The notes beneath the pieces are model-generated. The model saw only the letters and a program-made list of their open reading frames with translations. It was not told the DNA's origin and ran no database searches. From Patescibacteria group bacterium (lineage in GTDB: Bacteria; Patescibacteriota; Dojkabacteria; JAKAPS01), in NCBI GenBank assembly GCA_025450075.1, contig JANWIC010000025.1:1-45606 (forward strand): a stretch of DNA of 45,606 nucleotides, written 5' to 3'. Positions 1-9,049 of this stretch are shown here, piece after piece (position 1 is the stretch's first letter; each line of letters opens with the position of its first letter). The translations under genes were made by a program, and so were the position numbers.

Positions 1-257
1 ACCATAAATTCGTCGATATAGCACCACCCCCAGGTTTCTCCGGGTTGAAATGTCTTTATGACAGGATGGTTGGTTTCATGGAAATGTTTTGTTGCATGTT
101 TGTTGATAGATTGATCACAACATCCTACATGGCCGCATGCAAGACATAATCGAAGATGAATCCATGTATCACCTGATTTTAAACATTCTTTACAGCCTTG
201 TGGGGTTTTAGGTAACGTATCTTTTGGTGATTGTTTTATATGAGAGCAAGTATCCAT
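1..257 (-). CDS. UBP-type zinc finger domain protein (partial, runs off window start)
   Basis: Minus-strand translation MDTCSHIKQSPKDTLPKTPQGCKECLKSGDTWIHLRLCLACGHVGCCDQSINKHATKHFHETNHPVIKTFQPGETWGWCYIDEFM; Cys/His pattern typical of ZnF-UBP; not in the ORF track because it is truncated by the window edge. Confidence 0.85.
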   Translation of the reverse strand, partial: MDTCSHIKQSPKDTLPKTPQGCKECLKSGDTWIHLRLCLACGHVGCCDQSINKHATKHFHETNHPVIKTFQPGETWGWCYIDEFM

Positions 258-279
258 AAGAAAGGTATAATTTATATAC

Positions 280-312
280 AAAAAAGAGTCCCCCCGTTTT
301 CGACAGGAGGAC
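280..312 (-). terminator. Rho-independent terminator downstream of the DUF1761 gene
   Basis: Minus strand GTCCTCC-tgtcgaaaacg-GGGGGAC (one G-T wobble) followed by TCTTTTTT. Confidence 0.65.
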
Positions 313-324
313 AAAGATGGCGAG

Positions 325-738
325 CTATTTCCAGGCTCCCATTATCACACTAATGGCAATAATGTTTGCAAGATGATACCCTGCGGTGATGAAATAGAGT
401 TTTCTGGATCTTTTTTCAAATATGAAATTTATTCCAGTTAATGCTGCTACAAATCCCACCCATATCAAAAGAGCTAATTGCACACTTCCGAAAACATCAG
501 TAATTCTTGCATAATAGCTGATTTTACCGAAGATAAATGCTTCAAGTAGAAATAATAGGAATACGAAGGCATAGATAGAATAAACTGGTTTGAAATCTTC
601 CATCTTTCGACCTAATGCCTCACTCCATTGTCTGGAAAAAAGGGATTTAGAATACCAAATAGAACCAATAACCATACAAAGGATGCTGCTAAGTATAACA
701 GCGAGAATATTAACATGAAACAGTTGCATGTTTATCAC
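325..738 (-). CDS. DUF1761-family membrane protein
   Basis: Four predicted TM segments, GSIWYSKSLFSRQW motif; strong SD GAGGAGGTGA before ATG. Confidence 0.75.
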   Translation of the reverse strand: MINMQLFHVNILAVILSSILCMVIGSIWYSKSLFSRQWSEALGRKMEDFKPVYSIYAFVFLLFLLEAFIFGKISYYARITDVFGSVQLALLIWVGFVAALTGINFIFEKRSRKLYFITAGYHLANIIAISVIMGAWK

Positions 739-790
739 CTCCTCTATACAAGAGTATCATCTCATAGTTACACTCCTAAATCAATGGTCA

Positions 791-1474
791 TTATCCGGTG
801 ATAGTTACCGATCTTGCCTGGATATCCCCATTTTGTTCTTTCGTTCCTGTTGCTGTAATAGTCTTTCCAGAAACAATATCCTGAATTGTTGCAATAGTTT
901 GTTTGCTATATATAGTACTTGTAGAAATAGTTACAGCATATGAAGATCCTCCTCGAAGCAAAAGGTTAAATCCATTCGATGTAATAGATGATACAGTTCC
1001 CAAAAAAGTATTTACCTGCTGCAGTTGGTTATTTGGGTTAAAATTAGCCCCACCTCTTGCTCGAAACCCGCCTGCTCGTCGTGAAGGTGTAGCAATTGTT
1101 GATGAAGTAATACGAGTTGCTGTAATGGTATTTCCATTTCTTTGTCCATTTACAATAACAGTTGCTCCATCAGTTAATACATCTTGCTGGGAAGAGAGCA
1201 CAATTTGGGAAACTCTCGTTGTATCGGAAAGAAAAACTAGAGTTTGTCCACTCGAGTTCGTGTTATTCACAATAGCTGTATTGTTTTGGATGCTTTGGAC
1301 AGATCCTGTTATAAAACCAAGGTTTGCACGATTGGCAAAATTGCCAAAATTTCCAGTTCGCTGAGATGCTGCATTGGTTGCAGTGTGTTGAGCAAATATA
1401 TATACCCCGGTACAAAGTATTGCGATACCAAGAAAAATTCCTCCAGCAATAAGAATATTTTTTTTGTTTTTCAT
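791..1474 (-). CDS. DUF5666-like secreted/anchored protein
   Basis: N-terminal TM followed by repeated small beta domains (GSVQSI..NTAIV...; GTVSSITSNGF...); next to MacAB-type genes. Confidence 0.55.
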   Translation of the reverse strand: MKNKKNILIAGGIFLGIAILCTGVYIFAQHTATNAASQRTGNFGNFANRANLGFITGSVQSIQNNTAIVNNTNSSGQTLVFLSDTTRVSQIVLSSQQDVLTDGATVIVNGQRNGNTITATRITSSTIATPSRRAGGFRARGGANFNPNNQLQQVNTFLGTVSSITSNGFNLLLRGGSSYAVTISTSTIYSKQTIATIQDIVSGKTITATGTKEQNGDIQARSVTITG

Positions 1475-1492
1475 ATTTGTATTGATAAAATA

Positions 1493-2704
1493 TTATTCAT
1501 AACGAAGTGCTTCAATTGGTATGAGTCTTGAGGCTTTGTAGGCAGGATACAAGCCAAAGATTATACCAATTAAAAATGAGATCCCAGTTGATAAGATAAT
1601 TGCAAATGGAGTAATAAGTACCGAAGTCAGCGTAATATGAGTAAGGATACTTCCTACGCTAAACCCAAGCAGGATACCTAATATCCCACTCGAAAGCGTT
1701 AAAAGGATAGCTTCTATTAAAAACTGTTGTAATATCGTTGCATTTTTAGCTCCAATTGCTTTTCGTAGACCAATTTCTCTTGTCCTTTCTGTTACAGTAA
1801 CAATCATAATATTCATAATTCCAATTCCTCCAACAAGAAGAGAAATACTTGCGATACTTGCAAGAAGAATAGTGAATACATTTGTAATGGAGGAAAGAGT
1901 AGAGAGTGTAGTCGCTGAATTACGTACAATAAAATCTGCATTTTGTGGATTAGTAATTGAATGGCGAGTTAACAAAAGTGTCGTTACATCGTTTTGTACC
2001 TGAGAAACCACATCTGCGCTGCTAGCTTGAATAGCAATTGAGCGAAGGTTCGTCATTCCAAAAACAATTTGTTGTGCCGTTGTAAGGGGGATTATGACAA
2101 AATCATCCTGACTTGCAAATCCGTTTGACCCTTTAGGTACAGTTTCTCCAATGATATTAAACTGGACATGGTTGATCATAATTGATTGCCCAATCGGGGA
2201 GTTAGTTCCAAATAATGTCGTAGCAGTATCAGGACCAATCACTGCTACTCGAGATAATGAATCGACTTGTGATTGGACGATGAAACCACCTGCTTGTATT
2301 TGATAATTATGTACCAGAGCATAAGACGGAGTTACTCCATATACTATTGTATTGGTGTTATTTTGCCCTGCTATTATTTGTGCTTGGCTTTGTGTTTCCG
2401 GCGAAACTGCACTTACTCCTTGTACTTGAGAAAGCGCTGTTGCATCATCCATAGTTAGTGTGGAAGCTGCTCCTGCTGCTCCTCGAACAACGCCACTGAA
2501 TTGCCCTGATGATGATATAGTTAAGACGTTTGTTCCCAATGCTGTGACGGAGCTCTGGATTGAAGCTTGTGCACCGCTTCCAATTCCAAGCATTGTGATG
2601 ACTGATGCTATGCCAATGATTATCCCAAGCATTGTCAATCCGGTTCTTACCTTATTCGTGCTAAGTGCCTGTATTGCAGTTTTTAATAATTCAATTAAAC
2701 TCAT
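1493..2704 (-). CDS. MacB-type ABC transporter permease (FtsX fold)
   Basis: GLTMLGIIIGIASVITMLGIGSGAQ N-terminus and GGIGIMNIMIVTVTERTREIGLRKAIGA motif. Confidence 0.93.
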   Translation of the reverse strand: MSLIELLKTAIQALSTNKVRTGLTMLGIIIGIASVITMLGIGSGAQASIQSSVTALGTNVLTISSSGQFSGVVRGAAGAASTLTMDDATALSQVQGVSAVSPETQSQAQIIAGQNNTNTIVYGVTPSYALVHNYQIQAGGFIVQSQVDSLSRVAVIGPDTATTLFGTNSPIGQSIMINHVQFNIIGETVPKGSNGFASQDDFVIIPLTTAQQIVFGMTNLRSIAIQASSADVVSQVQNDVTTLLLTRHSITNPQNADFIVRNSATTLSTLSSITNVFTILLASIASISLLVGGIGIMNIMIVTVTERTREIGLRKAIGAKNATILQQFLIEAILLTLSSGILGILLGFSVGSILTHITLTSVLITPFAIILSTGISFLIGIIFGLYPAYKASRLIPIEALRYE

Positions 2705-3399
2705 AATCTTTTAAAAGCCGGATTAGATATGTCAGATACAATGATCCCATCTTTTAGTGAAATGATGCGTTTTGCGCATGATGCAATATCCGGTTCATGG
2801 GTAATAAGAATAATTGTTTTTCCTTCTTCATTCATCTGTTGAAAGATTCTCATTACTTCTATGCTTGTTTGTGTGTCAAGGTTTCCTGTTGGTTCGTCAG
2901 CCAGGATGATCGATGGGTTTGTTACAAGAGCACGAGCAATTGCAACTCTTTGTATTTGCCCTCCAGAAAGTTGGTTTGACATGTTATGTATTTTTTCTTC
3001 CAGCTTTACAGCTGCAAGGGCATCTAAAGAACGCTTTTCACGTTGCGGGTATGGCATATGCCGATAGGTAAGGGGAAGCATAACATTTTCCAGTACACTT
3101 GTCCTTTGCAGTAAATTAAATGATTGAAATACAAAGCCGATTTCTTTATTTCGAACTGTTGCTAACTCGTCATCATTTAATTTTTCAACATTTAATCCAT
3201 TTAATAAGTATGTACCGCTTGTTGGCGTATCAAGAGCTCCCATGATATGCATAGTGGTAGATTTACCACTTCCAGACGGACCGATGATTGCTACCATTTC
3301 ACCTTTTTCAATAGAGAAGGTTATTCCTTTCAATGCTTCAAAAAGGATATCTCCCGTCTTATATGATTTTCGTATGTCTTTTAATTCAATTAGTGCCAT
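2701..3399 (-). CDS. MacB/LolD-type ABC transporter ATP-binding protein
   Basis: Walker [10 protein letters not shown], signature [15 protein letters not shown], Walker [17 protein letters not shown]-type overlap with permease. Confidence 0.95.
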   Translation of the reverse strand: MALIELKDIRKSYKTGDILFEALKGITFSIEKGEMVAIIGPSGSGKSTTMHIMGALDTPTSGTYLLNGLNVEKLNDDELATVRNKEIGFVFQSFNLLQRTSVLENVMLPLTYRHMPYPQREKRSLDALAAVKLEEKIHNMSNQLSGGQIQRVAIARALVTNPSIILADEPTGNLDTQTSIEVMRIFQQMNEEGKTIILITHEPDIASCAKRIISLKDGIIVSDISNPAFKRL

Positions 3400-3401
3400 A
3401 G

Positions 3402-4682
3402 TTAAAAAAGTCTTGTTGCTCCTCCAAATCCACCTCGTCCGGTTCCGGATCCCAATGAAGTTGTGGATGATGTTATTGCGCTTGGATTAATAGTTGATGT
3501 TATAACAGTATCGCCTTCGTTAACACCACTCGTGATTTCAGTATCTGTTCCATTCGTTAATCCTGTTGTTACGACAACTGTAGTTGGAACACCATTTTTC
3601 ATTATCTGCACTGTTGGTTGTCCGTTTTGGGATTGAACAGCAGTACTTGGTACTGTAATCACATTATCTTTTGTTTGTGTAATAATTGTAGCATTTGCTG
3701 TCATACCCAGTTTTAATGCAGAATCAATTTTACTCAAACTTAATAACACATTATATGAAATGACATTAGATGAAGTAGTTGCCTGCTCTGCAATACTTGC
3801 AACAGTACCTACATATGATGTGTCTCCTAAAGCTGTGAATGTTAATTGAGCATTTTGTCCAACAGCAATTTTTGCAATATCTGCTTCCGGTATCTGAAGG
3901 CTTACTGCAAATGAAGATGGATCAATGATTTGAATTTGAGCAGTTGATTGGGAAGATGATGATGCAGTAGTGCTTGTAGATGAATTCCCTGCTGATATGT
4001 TATCCCCCGAGTTAATATTGACTCCAGCAACAATGCCGTCAATAGTACTAGTTAATGTTGCATTATCATAATTCGCCAGTGCATTTTCATATGATGCCTC
4101 TGCATTTGTAACTGCAAGTTGTAGATTGTTTAGAGAATATTGGGTAGTATTTGATTGCTGCTGTGCTTGTGAAAGATTGTTCTGGGCTGTATTGACTGCA
4201 TTTTGTAAGTTACTTAGTTGTGATGCAGTTGTTGCTGGATCTGTTTGACCGGCAGTTAAGTTATTCTGAGCTGTTGTGAGCGCTAATTGCAGGTTATTCA
4301 GTTGGTAGGACGAAACACTAGGATTTGCTTGGGCACTTGCCAAATTGTTTTTTGCAGTTTGCAATGCATTCTCTGCTTGTGTCAATTGGGTTGCAATGGT
4401 TGAGTTGGTGACATCGAGTTTTGCCAATTGCTGGCCATTAGTTACTTTATCTCCAGGTTTTACATCAACTTCAAGTACTTTTCCTGAAACTGGGAAGTTT
4501 GCATTTTCTACTTTTTGAGCAACAACCGTACCTGAAGCATTCACGCTAACTGTAATCTCTCCTTTTGTTGCTAAGGCAGTAATATATCGGATACTGCTAG
4601 CAGTACCTCTCCCGTGGATGATGATGCTGCTAGAAAGAATGAGGAGTAGGATGAGGCAGATAATGACGATTTTCTTTTTCAT
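3402..4682 (-). CDS. MacA/HlyD-type periplasmic adaptor (membrane fusion) protein
   Basis: N-terminal TM, biotinyl-lipoyl-like half motifs, coiled-coil, beta-barrel; same operon as MacB-type genes. Confidence 0.88.
   Translation of the reverse strand: MKKKIVIICLILLLILSSSIIIHGRGTASSIRYITALATKGEITVSVNASGTVVAQKVENANFPVSGKVLEVDVKPGDKVTNGQQLAKLDVTNSTIATQLTQAENALQTAKNNLASAQANPSVSSYQLNNLQLALTTAQNNLTAGQTDPATTASQLSNLQNAVNTAQNNLSQAQQQSNTTQYSLNNLQLAVTNAEASYENALANYDNATLTSTIDGIVAGVNINSGDNISAGNSSTSTTASSSSQSTAQIQIIDPSSFAVSLQIPEADIAKIAVGQNAQLTFTALGDTSYVGTVASIAEQATTSSNVISYNVLLSLSKIDSALKLGMTANATIITQTKDNVITVPSTAVQSQNGQPTVQIMKNGVPTTVVVTTGLTNGTDTEITSGVNEGDTVITSTINPSAITSSTTSLGSGTGRGGFGGATRLF
4062..4397 (-). repeat. 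Four tandem 28-aa (84-nt) coiled-coil repeats inside the adaptor protein
   Basis: IATQLTQAENALQTAKNNLASAQANPSV / SSYQLNNLQLALTTAQNNLTAGQTDPAT / TASQLSNLQNAVNTAQNNLSQAQQQSNT / TQYSLNNLQLAVTNAEASYENALANYDN. Confidence 0.8.
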
Positions 4683-4868
4683 GGATAGATTATCTTAATT
4701 GGCTTGATTATATCCGAGAAAGATGAATTCTATATGATGGGTTAAAAAAGTATGCAGATAAAGGATAAATGAATAGAAGTTGGTAAAGCAATTCTATCTT
4801 TCAAATGATAAATCCCCTTTTTTTGCATATTTACTGAGTATTGTAACTTCCTGAAGGTTTGGAATATC

Positions 4869-5330
4869 TTAATGACTTCTGACGGCCATTAGAGGGAGTA
4901 AATGTCTTGGAAGAGGTATTGATGGACAAAATTTATGCAATTCAATTAGTGCTTCATCAGACATTCTCCTTCTTTCAAGTGGAAGAAATTCATTTAACCT
5001 CATCATTAATGAGACAAAGGTAAGTCTGTTGTCAATTCCCATTTCACCATTATATCTTGTTTGATTTTGAAGTAAGGCAGGATCATGGATAATCCTCAAA
5101 CATGTGTCATAGAGAACTGCTATGAGTGCAATATCAGGAATTGCGATCCGTTTAAATGATTCTTGATAAGGAGGATGTTCTGAATTAACTTCATGAATAA
5201 TTTTATAATAAAGTTCTCCTAACCCATTAAGTACAACTTCTTGTTGAGGAGAAACCAGTGCACATACAATGATGTCACTTGTGGCTTTTTTTTCATCGGG
5301 GGAAATAATGTCGAATATTTGGTCTTCCAT
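4869..5330 (-). CDS. hypothetical protein
   Basis: 153-aa ORF with coding-like composition; no family recognised. Confidence 0.55.
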   Translation of the reverse strand: MEDQIFDIISPDEKKATSDIIVCALVSPQQEVVLNGLGELYYKIIHEVNSEHPPYQESFKRIAIPDIALIAVLYDTCLRIIHDPALLQNQTRYNGEMGIDNRLTFVSLMMRLNEFLPLERRRMSDEALIELHKFCPSIPLPRHLLPLMAVRSH

Positions 5331-5456
5331 AGGATTTTAAAACCCTAAGATTATCCTATATTATTCTAAAAAAAATCAATACTTCTATTAGATATCTCAC
5401 AAGAGGACGGATGGATTAACAGCATATACAAGATATGCTATTATTATAACAATGCC

Positions 5457-5771
5457 ATGAAGAAAAGAAACACTATTAACAAAGAGATATTCCGTATATA
5501 TATGATCATTGCGATGATCATATATATCATATTTTTCCTGAGTATCAATAATTCTTTTTCCGGTCTAACTGATTTAGGTGGTATCATACAGCGTCAGATG
5601 GATAGGGTCATTTATCGTCCATATGGGACTGCATCCCCAATTTTTACTGATTTCATCATAACCCCAACTCCAAGTCCTTCTCGAAAACCTAGTCAAAATA
5701 ATCTTCAATCTGGTGTATCGAGAAGAGCAAATAGGGTGCCAATTCCAACACTTCAACCGTCAGATGATTAA
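5457..5771 (+). CDS. small single-TM protein with Pro/Ser/Thr-rich tail, first gene of redox operon
   Basis: TM helix IYMIIAMIIYIIFFLSI and TPTPSPSRKPS tail; overlaps the next gene. Confidence 0.65.
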   Translation: MKKRNTINKEIFRIYMIIAMIIYIIFFLSINNSFSGLTDLGGIIQRQMDRVIYRPYGTASPIFTDFIITPTPSPSRKPSQNNLQSGVSRRANRVPIPTLQPSDD

Positions 5772-6129
5772 AAAGAAGAAAACTATAATTACAATTGTTG
5801 GTTTTGCATTACTAGATGCAATCGTTATCATACTAGTATTCTTTTTCTTTATCCGCCATCCAGCATATTCTGTTCATGTAAGAATTAAACCGCCTTTAAA
5901 GATATATACAAGACAACAATTAGCTGCATATAATGGGGATGATCCATCGAAGCCTATATATATCGGGTTGGATGGTTATGTTTTTGATGTTTCAAAAAGC
6001 CCTGGAATATATGGTCTTGGTGGAGAATACCACAAGCTAGCCGGAACAGATACAACAAGTCCGTTGATGGAGATGTTTGGAGCTGCAACTGTCATGCGAA
6101 AATACTACGCTGTTGGAGTATTAAAATAA
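5764..6129 (+). CDS. membrane-anchored cytochrome b5-like heme protein (MAPR family)
   Basis: YTRQQLAAYNGDDPSKPIYIGLDGYVFDVSKSPGIYGLGGEYHKLAGTD matches the MAPR pattern; N-terminal TM; ATG overlaps the preceding stop (ATGATTAA). Confidence 0.85.
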   Translation: MIKKKKTIITIVGFALLDAIVIILVFFFFIRHPAYSVHVRIKPPLKIYTRQQLAAYNGDDPSKPIYIGLDGYVFDVSKSPGIYGLGGEYHKLAGTDTTSPLMEMFGAATVMRKYYAVGVLK

Positions 6130-6134
6130 AAGAA

Positions 6135-7427
6135 ATGCAAAAAATTATAGGTGTTACAAGTATATTTGTGCTGTGTTTTGTAACAATCGTCATTTGGGTT
6201 TTGGGAAAGGAAGTTATTCCAGTTATTTGGCTTACACCTCAGCGTTCAATAGCTGAGATAACTGGCCTCATTGGAACAATTCTTATTTCCTTAAGTTTTT
6301 TGTTTGCAACAAGAATGAAATGGATTGAGAACTTGTTTGGTGGTCTTGATGTAGTTTATCGAGTCCATCATATTATGGGAGGATTGGGGTTTTCATTCAT
6401 TTTGTATCATCCGGTTTTTCTTGTTATGGGAGTAATCCCAAATTTCACACTTGCACTTTCCTATGTCTTCATTTCAAGTAACATATCATATGATTTAGGT
6501 ATCCTATCTCTTTATAGCTTTATTATCCTACTAATGCTGACATTTTTTATCAGACTGCCGTATTCAACATGGAAGAAAACTCATGAATGGATGGGGATCC
6601 CTCTGCTTATTGGTGGAATCCATGTTCTGTTAGTCCAATCCGATACCTCATTAAATTTAGTTTTGAAATTATGGATCATGGGTTTTATTATCATGGGGCT
6701 CATATCATTTTTCTATGTCCGTTTCTTGTATGCTTTGCTTCCCGTAAAATATGCATATGTCATTGACCAGATTGCAATGGCAGCTGACAAAACTTTTAAA
6801 ATTGTCCTTAAACCTGAAATTCGAAAAATGATCCATAATCCAGGCCAATTCATTTATTTGGAAATCAAGGATTTGTTATGGTCAGAAGGAGAACGGCATC
6901 CGTTTTCTATTGCTTCGTATGCAGAAGATCATATCACCATCGGAGTAAAAGTATCGGGTGATTACACGACAAAACTTGAAGAAGTAAAAGCAGGACAAAA
7001 AGTAAATATATATGGCCCATATGGAAAATTTGGTGAAAAACTTATAGTAAAAGATGCAGATGAAATATGGATTGGTGCGGGGATAGGCATTACTCCGTTT
7101 CTTAGCATGCTGGAATACAAACGAATTCATAAACCACAGCTTCAAGTCTCACTCTTTTATTGCTTTTCATCCCCAGAAGATGCTGTCTATGACAATGAAT
7201 TACAAACATTAACAACACAAGCGCAGAATGTGACATATATTCCTTTTTGTTCTAAAGAAAAGGGACATATTACCGCGGGTGCTGTTGGTTATATATGTAA
7301 ATCTCTTTCAGATAAATACATCTTTTTATGTGGACCGAACAAAATGATGGAAGGTATAATAGAGCAATTTATTGATCTTGGTGTGAAACCAGACCATATC
7401 ATATTTGAAGATTTTAATGTCTTATGA
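6135..7427 (+). CDS. ferric reductase/NADPH oxidase-like flavocytochrome (FRD TM + FAD + NAD domains)
   Basis: TM His pairs (VYRVHHIMGGLGFSFILYHP; THEWMGIPLLIGGIHV), FAD motif RHPFSIAS, NAD-domain IGAGIGITPFLSML and FLCGPNKMMEG. Confidence 0.92.
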   Translation: MQKIIGVTSIFVLCFVTIVIWVLGKEVIPVIWLTPQRSIAEITGLIGTILISLSFLFATRMKWIENLFGGLDVVYRVHHIMGGLGFSFILYHPVFLVMGVIPNFTLALSYVFISSNISYDLGILSLYSFIILLMLTFFIRLPYSTWKKTHEWMGIPLLIGGIHVLLVQSDTSLNLVLKLWIMGFIIMGLISFFYVRFLYALLPVKYAYVIDQIAMAADKTFKIVLKPEIRKMIHNPGQFIYLEIKDLLWSEGERHPFSIASYAEDHITIGVKVSGDYTTKLEEVKAGQKVNIYGPYGKFGEKLIVKDADEIWIGAGIGITPFLSMLEYKRIHKPQLQVSLFYCFSSPEDAVYDNELQTLTTQAQNVTYIPFCSKEKGHITAGAVGYICKSLSDKYIFLCGPNKMMEGIIEQFIDLGVKPDHIIFEDFNVL

Positions 7428-7573
7428 AGCCATATATATCAAAGATCGCAGCATTATCACTTATTACCTTTGTTATTGTTACCTTGACGGTACTACTTAT
7501 GGCAAATATCAATGGAATTGTAGATGGCATTAGCGGTTTTTTTGTACATTTGTTTAATCTTTTTTATCATTAA
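7424..7573 (+). CDS. 49-aa single-TM protein
   Basis: MKPYISKIAALSLITFVIVTLTVLLMANINGIVDGISGFFVHLFNLFYH; starts in ATGA overlap with upstream gene, stops in TAATG overlap with downstream gene; not in ORF track. Confidence 0.75.
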   Translation: MKPYISKIAALSLITFVIVTLTVLLMANINGIVDGISGFFVHLFNLFYH

Positions 7574-8529
7574 TGAAACGAATACCGATAAAACGAAAAT
7601 ATATATTCTTTTCAATTCTCAATATTCTCTTTGTCGGAGGTGTACTTGTTTTAATTAACTTCCTGTATGGAAGAGGATATGCACAATCTACCTGTATAGT
7701 GACAATTAATGGAAGCCTATATAACATTACCTCTCTTCTTCCTGGAGGAGCTCATGATCACCAGGTGAATTCGGGTTATGCACCAGCTTTTCAATGCGGA
7801 GGAGATAATACGAAATTGTTCAATGGAGGACATGGTAATAATTATGGAAAGATTGCAGCGTTTTTAGTAACATCAACATCTACGCCAACGCCGACTCCGA
7901 CTACACAACTTACCTCTACACCTACATCAAACCCAACGAGTACTCCAGCTCCGACCTTAACTACTGGACCAACTAATACACCTGCTCCTACGCAAACAGT
8001 AGTACCTACCGGCAAAACAAATCCGACACCATCGATTCAGCCGACTTCAATATCTATCCAATCAACACCTGTGCCGACAGTTTCCATTCCATTGCCGACA
8101 AGTGTGGCTGTAAACCCACAAGCTCCTCAATTACCAGAAACATCAACTATTGCTATCCAATTCATTGATCCACAATATATACCTTATGGAAATATTACAG
8201 TAGATATTGTGTATAACCATTATGAATATACAATTCAAACTACGCAGGATGGATATATCCATGTCCCTGAAAATACATATATATGGCGCGCATCTATAGA
8301 TAATACTCAATCTCTGATAAATATCAGGGCTGTTGTATTATTGGGGTATAAAATTATGATAAGCAGGGGGGACGGCACAGTTGTGCAAGTTCTCGCATAT
8401 AATATGGCAGCTGCAGATGCGCTGTATCATTTTATGATCATTGCAGCAATTGTAACTGGAGTACTAGTCATAATGATGCTTACCGGAATATGCATGTTTT
8501 TGGTTAAAACTGGCAGGTTAAAGATTTAG
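7573..8529 (+). CDS. divergent cytochrome b5-like domain on a long Thr/Pro-rich linker, TM at both ends
   Basis: CIVTINGSLYNITSLLPGGAHDHQVNSGYAPAFQCGGDNTKLFNGGHGNNYGKIAAFLV resembles bacterial extracytoplasmic b5 domains; then ~75 aa of TPTPT-rich linker; C-terminal TM. Confidence 0.7.
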   Translation: MKRIPIKRKYIFFSILNILFVGGVLVLINFLYGRGYAQSTCIVTINGSLYNITSLLPGGAHDHQVNSGYAPAFQCGGDNTKLFNGGHGNNYGKIAAFLVTSTSTPTPTPTTQLTSTPTSNPTSTPAPTLTTGPTNTPAPTQTVVPTGKTNPTPSIQPTSISIQSTPVPTVSIPLPTSVAVNPQAPQLPETSTIAIQFIDPQYIPYGNITVDIVYNHYEYTIQTTQDGYIHVPENTYIWRASIDNTQSLINIRAVVLLGYKIMISRGDGTVVQVLAYNMAAADALYHFMIIAAIVTGVLVIMMLTGICMFLVKTGRLKI

Positions 8530-8957
8530 GTATGCTCAACAACTTTTCGAATTCCATCCAGAACAATATTCCAATTATGCTCTGAATGTTGCTGATCATC
8601 TTTAGATGCAATGTTTTCCTGAGTAATGATAAGTTTCGTTTGATTTCCGACACTTTCAAGGATATAACTGACAATCATATAGTTTTCAGGCGTATCTGGA
8701 ATGCCTGACATGCTACTCCAATAGGAAGATTTTAAAAGCTTTTCAGGAATGATTTCCAATATTTCCCCTTTATCTTCATACTTTTTACCTTGCCATTCTC
8801 CAGTATATGTAATTGGGCTGCCTTTTTTCCAATCAGATTTTGCTATTGTTCCAAATAAATATTGTTTAATTTTTTCAGGATTGGTAAGTGCATCCCAAAG
8901 ATCATAAGTAGATGCATTAAAAACAAGTGAAACGGAAGAGGTATAGGTATCTTTCAT
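8526..8957 (-). CDS. SRPBCC/AHSA1-domain protein
   Basis: FNASTYDLWDALTNPEKIKQYLFGT...W..G; start chosen at MKDTYTSS. Confidence 0.85.
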   Translation of the reverse strand: MKDTYTSSVSLVFNASTYDLWDALTNPEKIKQYLFGTIAKSDWKKGSPITYTGEWQGKKYEDKGEILEIIPEKLLKSSYWSSMSGIPDTPENYMIVSYILESVGNQTKLIITQENIASKDDQQHSEHNWNIVLDGIRKVVEHT

Positions 8958-9049
8958 TGATTTATAATTAATTATTACCAGTATAGCAAAAGTACATTGA
9001 CTTTGCATTCCCTTGGCAATATACTACAAAAGATATTTTTCAAAAGCAT

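Noticed and set aside
903-1364. Plus-strand 153-aa ORF opposite the DUF5666-like gene
   Set aside because: Antisense to a better-supported gene, no recognisable domain; typical shadow ORF
7870-8120. Thr/Pro-rich repetitive DNA considered as CRISPR or tandem repeat array
   Set aside because: Irregular period and in-frame TP/TPT coding; explained as a protein stalk
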